Origin: JAPLJQ01 sp037143735 | Lineage (GTDB): Bacteria; Desulfobacterota; Syntrophia; Syntrophales; UBA2185 | Direction: 5' to 3' | Assembly (NCBI GenBank): GCA_037143735.1 | Contig: JBAWYD010000044.1 | Coordinates: 1 to 18,545 of the forward strand | DNA: 18,545 bases | Part shown: piece by piece, positions 7,606 through 14,950 of the stretch | Layout: every line of letters begins with the position of its first letter | Position numbering within the stretch: the stretch's first letter is position 1 | Notes under the pieces: generated by a model | Database searches by the model: none | The model's input: the letters and a program-made list of their open reading frames with translations, nothing else | Told to the model about the DNA's origin: nothing | Position numbers and translations under genes: made by a program

Positions 7606-8388
7606 TTTCGTGCATTCATACATCATGATTGCCGCCGCCTGGGGAAGGCTGAGAGAATCAGCGCCTTTCTCGCCGGGAATGTGCCATTGTTCGTCCGTCA
7701 TATGAAGCAAGACATCGGGCAAGCCGTGGCTTTCACTTCCAAGCAAAAGCGCTGCTTTTTTTATGCATGCGTGTGGATTCACACCTTGCCTGCCGTCACT
7801 GCCCACCAGGGAATAACTCTCCTTGATTTTAGGCAAAGTCTCTGCAAAATCAACATCCGGTATGATGGTCATGTGAAATAGACTTCCCATGGCAGACCGC
7901 ACCGTTTTGGAATTCGTAAAATCCACTGAACCGGTACTGAGTAAAATCTTCCTGATTCCAAACCAGTGAGCCGTTCTGATGACAGCGCCGAGATTATTGG
8001 GATTGTTGATCCTGTACAGCAGTAAAAGATGTCCCGGATCCTCCAGGGCCAGCAGCGCAGCTGCATCGTAACTCCGGGGAATGGCGACAAGGGACATGAT
8101 CCCTTCCGGCGCCTTGTCCTGACTAAGTTTTGCCCATTCTGTTTCCGTTAATTGATATACGGCGATTTCTTCCGGGATGGTACATAAAAAATCATCCCAG
8201 TATGCCGCTTTTCCCCCCGCCACCAAAATGGCCCTGGCTTCCCAGTCACTTTTCAGCAACTCCCGGACAACCTTGAATCCTTCGGCCAGGAAGAGGCCTT
8301 CCTGATGACGATACTTTGCCCGAGTGAGCTTTTCCCACAACTTGAATTGCGATCTCGGTGGTTTCAGTAACGTGACTTTACGTACCAT
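7582..8388 (-). CDS. SpoU/TrmH-family RNA 2'-O-methyltransferase
   Basis: An S-adenosylmethionine-dependent ribose methyltransferase of the SPOUT (trefoil-knot) class acting on rRNA or tRNA. With the ATG at 8388 the protein has 268 residues. The N-terminal substrate-binding segment has the typical KLTRAKYRHQEGLFLAEG (20-37). The three SPOUT motifs follow: NNPNNLGAVIRTA (128-140), LLLGSESHGL (214-223) and SLSLPQAAAIMMYE (245-258). The frame runs open to an ATG at 8490, but that start would overlap the upstream flavoenzyme gene, whereas 8388 fits the family N-terminus; no strong ribosome-binding site decides it. The last residues (GTGSRD) come from the heptamer repeat. The target nucleotide is unknown. 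Confidence 0.9.
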   Translation of the reverse strand: MVRKVTLLKPPRSQFKLWEKLTRAKYRHQEGLFLAEGFKVVRELLKSDWEARAILVAGGKAAYWDDFLCTIPEEIAVYQLTETEWAKLSQDKAPEGIMSLVAIPRSYDAAALLALEDPGHLLLLYRINNPNNLGAVIRTAHWFGIRKILLSTGSVDFTNSKTVRSAMGSLFHMTIIPDVDFAETLPKIKESYSLVGSDGRQGVNPHACIKKAALLLGSESHGLPDVLLHMTDEQWHIPGEKGADSLSLPQAAAIMMYECTKQGTGSRD

Positions 8389-8441
8389 CTTCCGTCGAAT
8401 ACTACGGGGGTTAATCCTTTGAAAGACAATTTTCAAAGACC

Positions 8442-9776
8442 TTACAATTTTCTTATTAACTCCTGCGCGGCAATATGAATGGGATCCCACGCCGGGCTGA
8501 AGGGCGGTGAATAAGCAAAATCCAGATACGCAATTTCATCAAGCCCCATACCGTTCCAGAGGGCGCAGGAAAGCGTGTTGATCCTTTCCACAGCACCCAT
8601 TGCGCCGACGGCCTGAGCGCCCAGGAGCATTCCCGTCGCCCGGTCGGCGACCAGTTTGATGCCCAGCCTTTTCTCTCCGGGCATGGATCTGGCAATCGCA
8701 TTCCCCCAGATAACCGTGCTTACGGGGTGATATCCGCTGTTCTTCGCTTCGGTTTCATCGATGCCGGCTGCAGCCGCCCCGAGGCTGAAGATTTTAAAGG
8801 ACTGCGCGCCCACGACTCCGGGAAATATCATGGAACCACCCCCGATGTTCAGGCCCGCCACGCGCCCCTGTTTGTTGGCAATATCTCCGAGAGGAATATG
8901 TACCCACTTCCGGCTTACGCGGTGGTACACTTCACAACAGTCCCCAACCGCATAGATTCCTTCTCCCGACGTGTGTTGAGAGAAATCAACCTGAATCGCT
9001 CCTGATTTGCCGATCTGCAGACCGGCATCGCCGGCCAGTTTTACATTCGGCCTGACCCCGATGGCGATCAGAATCATGTCGGCTTCCATATCACCATTGT
9101 TCGTCTTGAGGCGGAGGCGGCAATCTTTCCCCTCCTCAATGGACGTCATTCCCGTATTTGGGACAAAAGTCACCTTCTGACGGGTCATCTCCTCCAGAAT
9201 CATATTTGAAAACTCGGGATCCCATCTTATGGCGGGACGGGAAACCATATCTATGACCTGGGTATCAATCCCAAGGGTTCTTAACGCCTCACACATCTCC
9301 AGGCCGATGAAACCGGCACCCACGATGATGGCTTTTCGGCACTTTTTCTCTCTGAGATAGGCCTTTATCCGGATCGCATCGGGAAGAGTTTTCAGGATAA
9401 AAACACCCTCAAGTTCCACACCCGGCACCTTCGGGACAAAGGCGGTTGTTCCCGTTCCCAGTACGAGGATGTCATACGGCGCTATGGTTCCATCGGACAA
9501 TCGCACCGTCTTTTTATCCTTGTCGATTTCCTCTGCGCGGACCTCCAGTCGAACGTCAACCCCCGTTTCCCTGAATTTTTCCGGCGTTCTTGCAACCAGA
9601 CGCTTCTCATCCTTGATTACATCGCCGATGTAATATGGCATGGGTCAGGCGGCAGTGGAAACATATTTTCCCTGCTCTATCATGATGACAGACAATGACG
9701 GATCACGCCGTCTTACTTCAGCGGCAACGGAAGCACCCCCGGCGCCACCCCCGACAATGACAAGATTCCTACTCAT
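8442..9776 (-). CDS. Selenocysteine-containing CoA-disulfide reductase / NADH oxidase-like flavoenzyme (in-frame TGA at codon 44)
   Basis: Read from the ATG at 9776, which has AAGGAGGT just upstream, the frame continues through one TGA (9645-9647) to give 444 codons, the normal length of the CoADR/Nox family. Marks in order are the FAD motif VGGGAGG (8-14), STAA-Sec44-PMPYYIG (40-51), where the family has SxxxC-G-x-PYYxG with the redox Cys at about 43, the NAD(P)H motif VGAGFIGLE (152-160), YAVGDC (275-280), and the C-terminal dimer motif AYSPPFSPAWDPIHIAAQ (421-438). TGA replaces exactly the catalytic Cys, and no other Cys is nearby to substitute. A SECIS-like hairpin lies directly downstream. 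A standard call would start at 9641 and miss the FAD motif and active site. Family activity: NAD(P)H-dependent reduction of CoA disulfide or O2/polysulfide. The alternative is a recent nonsense mutation (TGC or TGT to TGA). Confidence 0.85.
9616..9634 (-). promoter_or_regulatory. Bacterial SECIS-like hairpin downstream of the in-frame TGA
   Basis: On the minus strand ATTACATC-GGC-GATGTAAT forms a perfect 8-bp stem with a 3-nt loop. Eighteen nucleotides separate the TGA (9645-9647) from the first loop base, and the loop starts with G. This fits published bacterial SECIS criteria (loop about 16-37 nt after UGA, with G among the first two loop bases). It would recruit SelB-GTP-tRNASec. Confidence 0.75.
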
Positions 9777-9984
9777 GACGACCTCCTTCAAAGGCTTTGC
9801 AGAAAAGATTTCCCCATGGCTTCAGTCTTTTTTTCCTTTTGTACATTCCGGCAAGGCATTCATTAATATCTTCAATGATTCAAAAAAGTTGGTCCTGCGA
9901 AGCGATTCGAAGTATTTTCATTCTGATCAGAGAAAAACTAATTTTTCATAGATTTTTCTAAGCTCTTTTTATCTGAAGACATGG

Positions 9985-10839
9985 TTACTTTGCAGGATGC
10001 CGGACATAAGCAGCCGATCGTCTGTATGCAAAAACACCCATCCCCGCTCCCATCATCAACAAGCACAGCAGCTGCCCCATGCTCAGCGATGCCCATATAA
10101 AACCCAGATGCAGATCCGGTTCCCGCAGGAATTCAATGACAAAACGAATCATTCCATATCCGATAAGATACAGGGAAAAGAAAAATCCATCAAAGGTTTT
10201 CTTTTTTCTCAGACTCCAGAGAATGATGAAAAGAACAATTCCTTCGAAAAACGCCTCGTACAGCTGGGACGGGTGACGGAGCTGACGGGTCGGATCATGG
10301 GGAAAATACATGCCCCAGGGCACATCGGTCATCCGGCCGTAAAGCTCACCGTTGATAAAATTGCCGATTCTGCCGAACGTGTACCCCAAAGGAATGGCTG
10401 GACAGAATAGGTCGGCAAAATTCCAGAAATCGATCTTGCGTTTCCAGCAAAAGATAATGGAAGCCATCAGAACGCCGATGGCCCCTCCGTGATAAGACAT
10501 TCCACTTATTCCAACGAACCTGATACCCCGGCTAAAATCAAAGGGGAGCAATATTTCAAGAGGGTGTATTAGATAATAGTCAAAATTATAAAACAGAACA
10601 TACCCCAGCCTTGCACCCAATATAAGCCCGATAATGGCCCATATGAAATAATCCTGAATGATTTCCAACGGATAATCGTAACCATCACGTTTTATTCTGT
10701 ACGCAACCAAGATGTACGTCAGCATGAACGCAACAATATACATCAGACTGTAATAGCGAATTTGAAAGGTGCCGACCTCGAAGAGATTCGGACTGATGGA
10801 CTCAGGAATATGCTGCCATGTATATATCAAGTTTTCCAT
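9985..10839 (-). CDS. lgt: Prolipoprotein diacylglyceryl transferase
   Basis: An integral inner-membrane enzyme that transfers diacylglycerol from phosphatidylglycerol to the lipobox cysteine of prolipoproteins, the first step of lipoprotein maturation. The 284 residues contain about seven hydrophobic segments, the SYHGGAIG segment with His117, the Lgt signature GRIGNFINGELYGR (156-169) and RHPSQLYE (188-195). Length and motif order are normal. It begins 8 bp after the thioredoxin reductase stop, so the two are almost certainly co-transcribed. The ribosome-binding site is weak, suggesting translational coupling. The lipoprotein encoded at 6336-7088 is one candidate substrate. Confidence 0.96.
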   Translation of the reverse strand: MENLIYTWQHIPESISPNLFEVGTFQIRYYSLMYIVAFMLTYILVAYRIKRDGYDYPLEIIQDYFIWAIIGLILGARLGYVLFYNFDYYLIHPLEILLPFDFSRGIRFVGISGMSYHGGAIGVLMASIIFCWKRKIDFWNFADLFCPAIPLGYTFGRIGNFINGELYGRMTDVPWGMYFPHDPTRQLRHPSQLYEAFFEGIVLFIILWSLRKKKTFDGFFFSLYLIGYGMIRFVIEFLREPDLHLGFIWASLSMGQLLCLLMMGAGMGVFAYRRSAAYVRHPAK

Positions 10840-10847
10840 ATCTTAAG

Positions 10848-11816
10848 CTAATACGCCTCTCCCTTCAGTTCCTCAACGTAGAGCTGGGCCGAGAACGCGG
10901 CTGTCGCACCATCGCCGCATGCCGTCACGACCTGGCGGAGCCGTTTATTAATGCAGTCTCCACAGGCGAAAATTCCTTTTGCCGATGTCTGCATGTTCGC
11001 GTCAACGACAATATAGCCGCCGTTATTAAGATCCGCAATGCCGCGAAGGACGTCGGTCTGGGGGATTAAACCGACAAAAATAAATATCCCGTCGGCTGTG
11101 ATTTCCTTAGTTCGAACGGACGACGTTGCATCCCTGATTCTGACCCTTTCAACAACATCTCCGCCCAATATTTCCTCAACTACGGCATTCCAGACAAACG
11201 CTATCTTGCTGTTTGCAAACGCCCGATTCTGAAGAATCTTGGTAGCCCTGAGACGGTCGCGGCGGTGGACGATGTTTACCTTGCTTGCAAAATTGGTCAG
11301 AAAGATGGCTTCCTGAACGGCAGTGTCTCCGCCTCCGACGACCACAACATCCTTATTTCTGTAAAAGGGACCGTCACATGTTGCACAGTACGACACGCCC
11401 CTCCCCGCATACGTGTCTTCTCCCGGAACACCCAGCTTCTTCCAGTATGCTCCTGTGGCGACAATGACGGCAAGCGTTTCAAAGGTTTTATCGCCGGCGG
11501 TAACCTTCCATCCCTCGACATCACCCCAATGTATTTTGGCGATTGCAGAAATATCCGCTGAAACCGTTTTCAGACCGAATTGAACCGCCTGCTTTTTAAA
11601 CCGTTCTATGAGTTCAAAGCCATTGATCCCGTCAGGAATTCCGGGATAGTTTTCTATCAGGTCTGTGACGGTTATCTGGCTTATTGTAGTGACGCCTTCT
11701 ATCAGTAATACCCGAAGACCCGCCCGAGAAGTATAAAGACCGGCAGTGAAGCCTGCGGGGCCCCCTCCGATGATGACGGCATCATACATGTGATCGGGAA
11801 TATTCAATGCGCCCAT
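10848..11816 (-). CDS. trxB: Thioredoxin reductase (NADPH/flavin, low molecular weight type)
   Basis: A 322-residue flavoprotein that reduces thioredoxin. It shows the FAD motif IIGGGPAG (15-22), the redox-active CATC (Cys144-Cys147) in a SYCATCDGPFY context, the NAD(P)H motif VGGGDTA (160-166), the NADPH-phosphate-binding HRRD, and a C-terminal GDCINKRLRQVVTACGDGA segment for FAD. A second possible start (Met10) has no ribosome-binding site; Met1 at 11816 follows AAGGAAAGGAACGG. It precedes lgt by 8 bp and follows the NifU-like gene by 128 bp, a gap in which I see no clear terminator. Together with the Sec flavoenzyme it gives the cluster a thiol-redox theme. Confidence 0.95.
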   Translation of the reverse strand: MGALNIPDHMYDAVIIGGGPAGFTAGLYTSRAGLRVLLIEGVTTISQITVTDLIENYPGIPDGINGFELIERFKKQAVQFGLKTVSADISAIAKIHWGDVEGWKVTAGDKTFETLAVIVATGAYWKKLGVPGEDTYAGRGVSYCATCDGPFYRNKDVVVVGGGDTAVQEAIFLTNFASKVNIVHRRDRLRATKILQNRAFANSKIAFVWNAVVEEILGGDVVERVRIRDATSSVRTKEITADGIFIFVGLIPQTDVLRGIADLNNGGYIVVDANMQTSAKGIFACGDCINKRLRQVVTACGDGATAAFSAQLYVEELKGEAY

Positions 11817-11944
11817 TTTTTATCCGTTCCTTTCCTTGTAAAGATGAGCCCGGTATATCCTCTGATGGAAGCCGCCGGATTGTTTGCCGCCACATGTAAT
11901 GTAATAGAGACGATCCGTTTTTGTAAAGGGAAAATCTATGAAAT

Positions 11945-12385
11945 TCAGGTACCCTGTTTTTTATTGGTAACGATATAGTTTCTGAGCGCGCGCTGAAAAA
12001 CAAGTGCGGCAAGAAAGGCGCATTCCATATGATCCGCCGGCAATCCTCCCAGATGCGTTGTAATAGACGTCTGATTTATTTTCAGACAGCCCTGAATCGT
12101 TTTGCCCCTCGCCATTTCGGTTGCGGCATTACAGGCTGCAACTGTAAATATACATCCGCTTGCAACGAATTTTGATTCTTCGATCTTTCCTTCCCTCACC
12201 CGAAGAAACATTTCGATGTTTCCGCCACATTCCTTCTTTTCTTCCGCATAGCCATCGGGGTCTTTTATCGCACCGCAGTTTACCGGATTCGTCCCGTAGT
12301 CTACAATTCTCTCTGAATAACATTGTCGCGCCTTCTCACGGATGATGGTAATCATCTTTTCCCTGATTTCGTTATCATCCTCCAT
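11945..12385 (-). CDS. NifU/IscU-like iron-sulfur cluster scaffold protein
   Basis: A 146-residue protein with the NifU_N pattern: YSERIVDYGTNPVNCGAI (23-40), DPDGYAE, and the three scaffold cysteines Cys53 (ECGGN), Cys78 (SGCIFTVAACNAATEMARGKT context) and Cys122 (DHMEC). Such proteins assemble a transient Fe-S cluster for transfer to apo-proteins. The Asp that normally follows the first cysteine (CGD) is Gly here (CGG); in IscU that Asp promotes cluster release. The frame also allows a GTG at 12424, but the ATG at 12385 has GAAAGGA upstream, though at wide spacing, so the start is uncertain. No cysteine desulfurase gene is visible nearby. It begins the minus-strand run and is divergent from the CoA-transferase genes. 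Confidence 0.82.
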   Translation of the reverse strand: MEDDNEIREKMITIIREKARQCYSERIVDYGTNPVNCGAIKDPDGYAEEKKECGGNIEMFLRVREGKIEESKFVASGCIFTVAACNAATEMARGKTIQGCLKINQTSITTHLGGLPADHMECAFLAALVFQRALRNYIVTNKKQGT

Positions 12386-12642
12386 CGTAAGCTCAATCCT
12401 TTCCAACCCATCTATGAATTTCACAACAGGATCATTTCAATTAATGTAAGTTTTTCATTTAAACCCTTTTATCACATATTACAACAATGAAATTGAAGTC
12501 CAGGAGACCTGAAGCTATCATTTACTAACCGTTCATCAGGAAACGGGGCTTTTTAACGTACGGTCATGGCATGTTAAAACGTTTGCGGATAAAAGCCTGT
12601 GATGAAGAACTCGGGAACAGGAAAAGAAAATGGAGAAAATTG

Positions 12643-12671
12643 TTGACAGCGGCCTTTCAAAGTGATAAAAA
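12643..12671 (+). promoter_or_regulatory. Sigma70-type promoter for the CoA-transferase genes
   Basis: A perfect -35 TTGACA (12643-12648), a 17-base spacer and a -10 TAAAAA (12666-12671). The start site would be near 12678, about 175 bases before the chosen start codon. A second TTGACA at 12701 has no acceptable -10. Confidence 0.5.
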
Positions 12672-12839
12672 ATCGACCAGCGAAAGTGTATCAACACCTA
12701 TTGACAATAACAGTTGCCAATATCTCTTGGGCATAACCTGATCGGGTTTCAAACTTTTTCAATTGTCTATGATGAATTTTCAGACACAACCCAAAAAAGA
12801 TAAGAACGAGAAATAGTTTTACATCCGTTACTTCGTGCC

Positions 12840-12844
12840 GGAGG
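12840..12844 (+). promoter_or_regulatory. Ribosome-binding site that decides the CoA-transferase A start
   Basis: GGAGG lies 8 nt before the ATG at 12853, an ideal distance. The alternative upstream GTG at 12835 would place this site inside the coding region and has no site of its own. Confidence 0.8.
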
Positions 12845-12852
12845 CAGAAGAA

Positions 12853-13917
12853 ATGTTAGGTCCAGTAAGTTCAAAAATCAAGTCCATTTCCAAGGTGAAA
12901 TACGATGAGAAACCTTTTGAGCATTGGGGTCTGACCTCCAACGAAGTAAGAAAGATTACGGAAAAGAAAGATCACGGCCTTTATGACAAGAGAATGACTT
13001 TAAAAGACGCGGTTGCCAAACTTGTTAAAGACGGCATAAACCTCGGAGTCGGCGGTTTTGTGAATACGAGGGTGCCGGCCGCAATCATTCATGAGATCAT
13101 CAGAAAAGGTGTTCAGAACCTCACTCTTTCTTTCCACTCCAACTCTATCTGCCTGGAATGGCTTGCCGGCGCCATGATCTGTTATCCAGAAAAGGTATCC
13201 ATAAAACGCGTAGAGTTGGCTTGGTGGGGTTACGAACTCATTGGAATCGCCCCCCTCTGGAGATACCTGGTGCAGAACAAGATAGTAGAAACCGACGACT
13301 ATACCAATTACGGTATGTCCGTACGGTTCAAAGCCGGAGCTATGGGCATCCCCTTCATCCCCGTGAGAGATCACGGCGGATCGGATATGGAACTGGTCAA
13401 CAGAGGGAAAATGATCGAGTGCCCTTTCACGGGTCAAAATATTTATCTACTCCCGGCCTGTAACCCCGATGTCGGCATTGTGCATACGACCGCCGCTGAC
13501 ATGTACGGGAATGCAAGAATCTTCGGAGCTCTCTGCACATGTCCGGAAATTGCGATGGCCTCCGCATACACCATCATGACAACCGATAAAGTCATTCCCA
13601 CCGATACGATTCGCCGGTATCCCAACCTGACGGAAATTCCTTACGTGGCGGTGGATGCCGTTGTCGAACAGCCCTTCGGATGCTATCCCGGCGCGTGCTA
13701 TGGTTACTACTGGTTCGACATGGACCACCTCAGAATGTACAGGGGAATCTGTGATGACTTCAGGAAGACGGGAAACAAAGACGGTCTGAAAAAATATTTC
13801 AATGACTATATCTTTGGCTGTGAAACATTTGACGATTTTCTCGAGAAAACAGCTGGTTACAAGAAACTTCGGCAGTTAAGGGAACTGGACGGCGGGCAGC
13901 CTATCTATACACTGTGA
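12853..13917 (+). CDS. Family I CoA-transferase, subunit A (glutaconate/3-oxoacid CoA-transferase type)
   Basis: A 354-residue subunit of a two-component CoA-transferase, which moves CoA between acyl-CoA and a free carboxylate. The fold-specific glycine loop GVGGF (65-69) is present after an RMTLKDAVAKLVKDG helix, followed by NTRVPAAIIHEI; later segments such as VRDHGGSDMELV, ACNPDVGIVHTTAADMYGN and YPNLTEIPYVAVDAVVEQPFG follow the GctA-like pattern. About 45 residues precede the usual family start, an N-terminal extension of unknown role. I chose the ATG at 12853 because of GGAGG 8 nt upstream. Subunit B follows after 34 bp with its own strong ribosome-binding site. The substrate cannot be read from sequence; the adjacent carboxylate transporter suggests an imported acid. 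Confidence 0.88.
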   Translation: MLGPVSSKIKSISKVKYDEKPFEHWGLTSNEVRKITEKKDHGLYDKRMTLKDAVAKLVKDGINLGVGGFVNTRVPAAIIHEIIRKGVQNLTLSFHSNSICLEWLAGAMICYPEKVSIKRVELAWWGYELIGIAPLWRYLVQNKIVETDDYTNYGMSVRFKAGAMGIPFIPVRDHGGSDMELVNRGKMIECPFTGQNIYLLPACNPDVGIVHTTAADMYGNARIFGALCTCPEIAMASAYTIMTTDKVIPTDTIRRYPNLTEIPYVAVDAVVEQPFGCYPGACYGYYWFDMDHLRMYRGICDDFRKTGNKDGLKKYFNDYIFGCETFDDFLEKTAGYKKLRQLRELDGGQPIYTL

Positions 13918-13951
13918 TGAGACTGCGAGATATCAAAAGGAGGCAAATACG

Positions 13952-14737
13952 ATGCCGGAATACAGTGCATTTGAAATGATCGCTTTTACAGGATCAAGAC
14001 AATTGCAAGATAACAAGATCGTCTTTGTTGGTACAGGTTTGCCCATTATCGCTGCCATGCATGCCCAGCTTACCCATGCCCCCAATCTTTATATGATTTA
14101 TGAGGCAGGCTCTCTGGCGCCCATTCTTGATATCGGAATGCCCCTCTCTGTGGGTGATACCAGAGCGGGTCACAAAGCGTGCTTCATGAAAGGACTGTGC
14201 GCGGTTTTCGAACTCACGCAGAGAGGTTTTGCCGACTATGCCTTCATCGGAGGCGCTCAGATCGATATGTACGGTAATATCAGTTCCACTATCGAAGGGA
14301 ATTATTACAACAAGCCGGATATCCGCTTCCCCGGCAGCGGCGGCGCCGGAGCGATGGCGGCCAACTGTGGAAAGACCATTGCCATTATGGCCCTGGAAAA
14401 GAGACGGTTCTGTAAAAAAGTAGATTTCATCACAAGCATCGGATACGGCGATGGATCTCCCGACTACAGAGAAAAAGCTGGAGTCATGGGTGCCGGCCCA
14501 TACAGGGTAATCACTCAGCAGGCACTCTTTGGATTCGACGAAGCAACGAGAAGAATGAAACTTCTGGAAGTCAAGCCGGGGTTCACGCCACAGCAAATCC
14601 AGGAAATGATAGAATTTGAATTGATTATCCCTCCCGATGTGACGGACATGGCAGAGCCGACGGATGAAGACCTTAGACTGCTGAGAGACGTCATTGACAG
14701 TGAGGGCTATTTTTTAAGAAGGGTTGTTAAGAAATAA
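13952..14737 (+). CDS. Family I CoA-transferase, subunit B
   Basis: A 261-residue partner of the upstream subunit. In the glutaconate CoA-transferase family the B subunit carries the catalytic glutamate that forms the enzyme-CoA thioester; here it is most likely Glu51 in YEAGSLAP. Other marks are GTGLPIIAAMHAQLTHAP (27-44), GGAQIDMYGNISST, PGSGGAGAMAANC and the C-terminal helix FTPQQIQEMIEFEL. A strong AAAAGGAGG precedes the ATG. The length matches GctB-type subunits. It is followed by 213 bp with no clear gene and then the MFS transporter. Confidence 0.9.
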   Translation: MPEYSAFEMIAFTGSRQLQDNKIVFVGTGLPIIAAMHAQLTHAPNLYMIYEAGSLAPILDIGMPLSVGDTRAGHKACFMKGLCAVFELTQRGFADYAFIGGAQIDMYGNISSTIEGNYYNKPDIRFPGSGGAGAMAANCGKTIAIMALEKRRFCKKVDFITSIGYGDGSPDYREKAGVMGAGPYRVITQQALFGFDEATRRMKLLEVKPGFTPQQIQEMIEFELIIPPDVTDMAEPTDEDLRLLRDVIDSEGYFLRRVVKK

Positions 14738-14950
14738 TCATGTTCTTTTTAATAAATTTAAAGAAAGGAGGTTTTGAAGATTTCGATTAGTCAGGTATTT
14801 TTATGGTGAAAGGTAAAAATGGTCATTTCGATGTAACAGGGTTGTCAAAAAATGTCGCCCGTTCCTCGTAATGACACCTAACTGGAAACCATAATTATTT
14901 TGAGCGGTTTTTTACATTCATTTTTCATTATTGAAAGGAGGGTCTTAATA
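14738..14950. other. Intergenic leader with an unused ribosome-binding site and a decayed repeat
   Basis: This gap holds AAAGGAGG at about 14764-14771 with no sensible gene behind it; only an 11-codon TTG frame and a separate 22-codon ATG frame (14803-14871) follow, neither recognisable. The segment GTCGCCCGTTCCTCGTAATGAC (14854-14875), read on the minus strand, begins GTCATTACGAGGAACG, close to a common bacterial intergenic palindromic repeat. No terminator is visible, so the transporter may be read through from the CoA-transferase genes. Confidence 0.5.

Larger units (their letters stand above)
12386..12852. other. Divergent intergenic region, no gene seen
   Basis: About 467 bp between the NifU-like gene and CoA-transferase subunit A. 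It is AT-rich with no credible coding frame. A short inverted repeat CCGTT...AACGG (about 12529-12546) is followed by GGGGCTTTTT, too weak to call a terminator. The only convincing signal is the promoter at 12643-12671; the distance from there to the start leaves an untranslated leader of roughly 170 bp in which I recognise no known riboswitch. Confidence 0.6.

Noticed and set aside
8442..9641. A complete 399-codon flavoenzyme starting at the ATG at 9641
   Set aside because: This start has no ribosome-binding site, lacks the FAD-binding N-terminus and begins two codons after the active-site position. The longer frame through TGA restores the whole family architecture.
9645..9647. TGA as an ordinary nonsense mutation making a pseudogene
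   Set aside because: Not fully excluded, but the stop falls exactly on the redox Cys codon, a SECIS-like hairpin follows at the right distance, and the rest of the frame is intact.
12566..12585. TGGCAT...TTTGC resembling a sigma54 promoter
   Set aside because: The spacing between GG and GC is 15 bases rather than the required 10.
13994..14596. 200-codon minus-strand frame opposite CoA-transferase subunit B
   Set aside because: Antisense to a clearly conserved gene, with no motif of its own.
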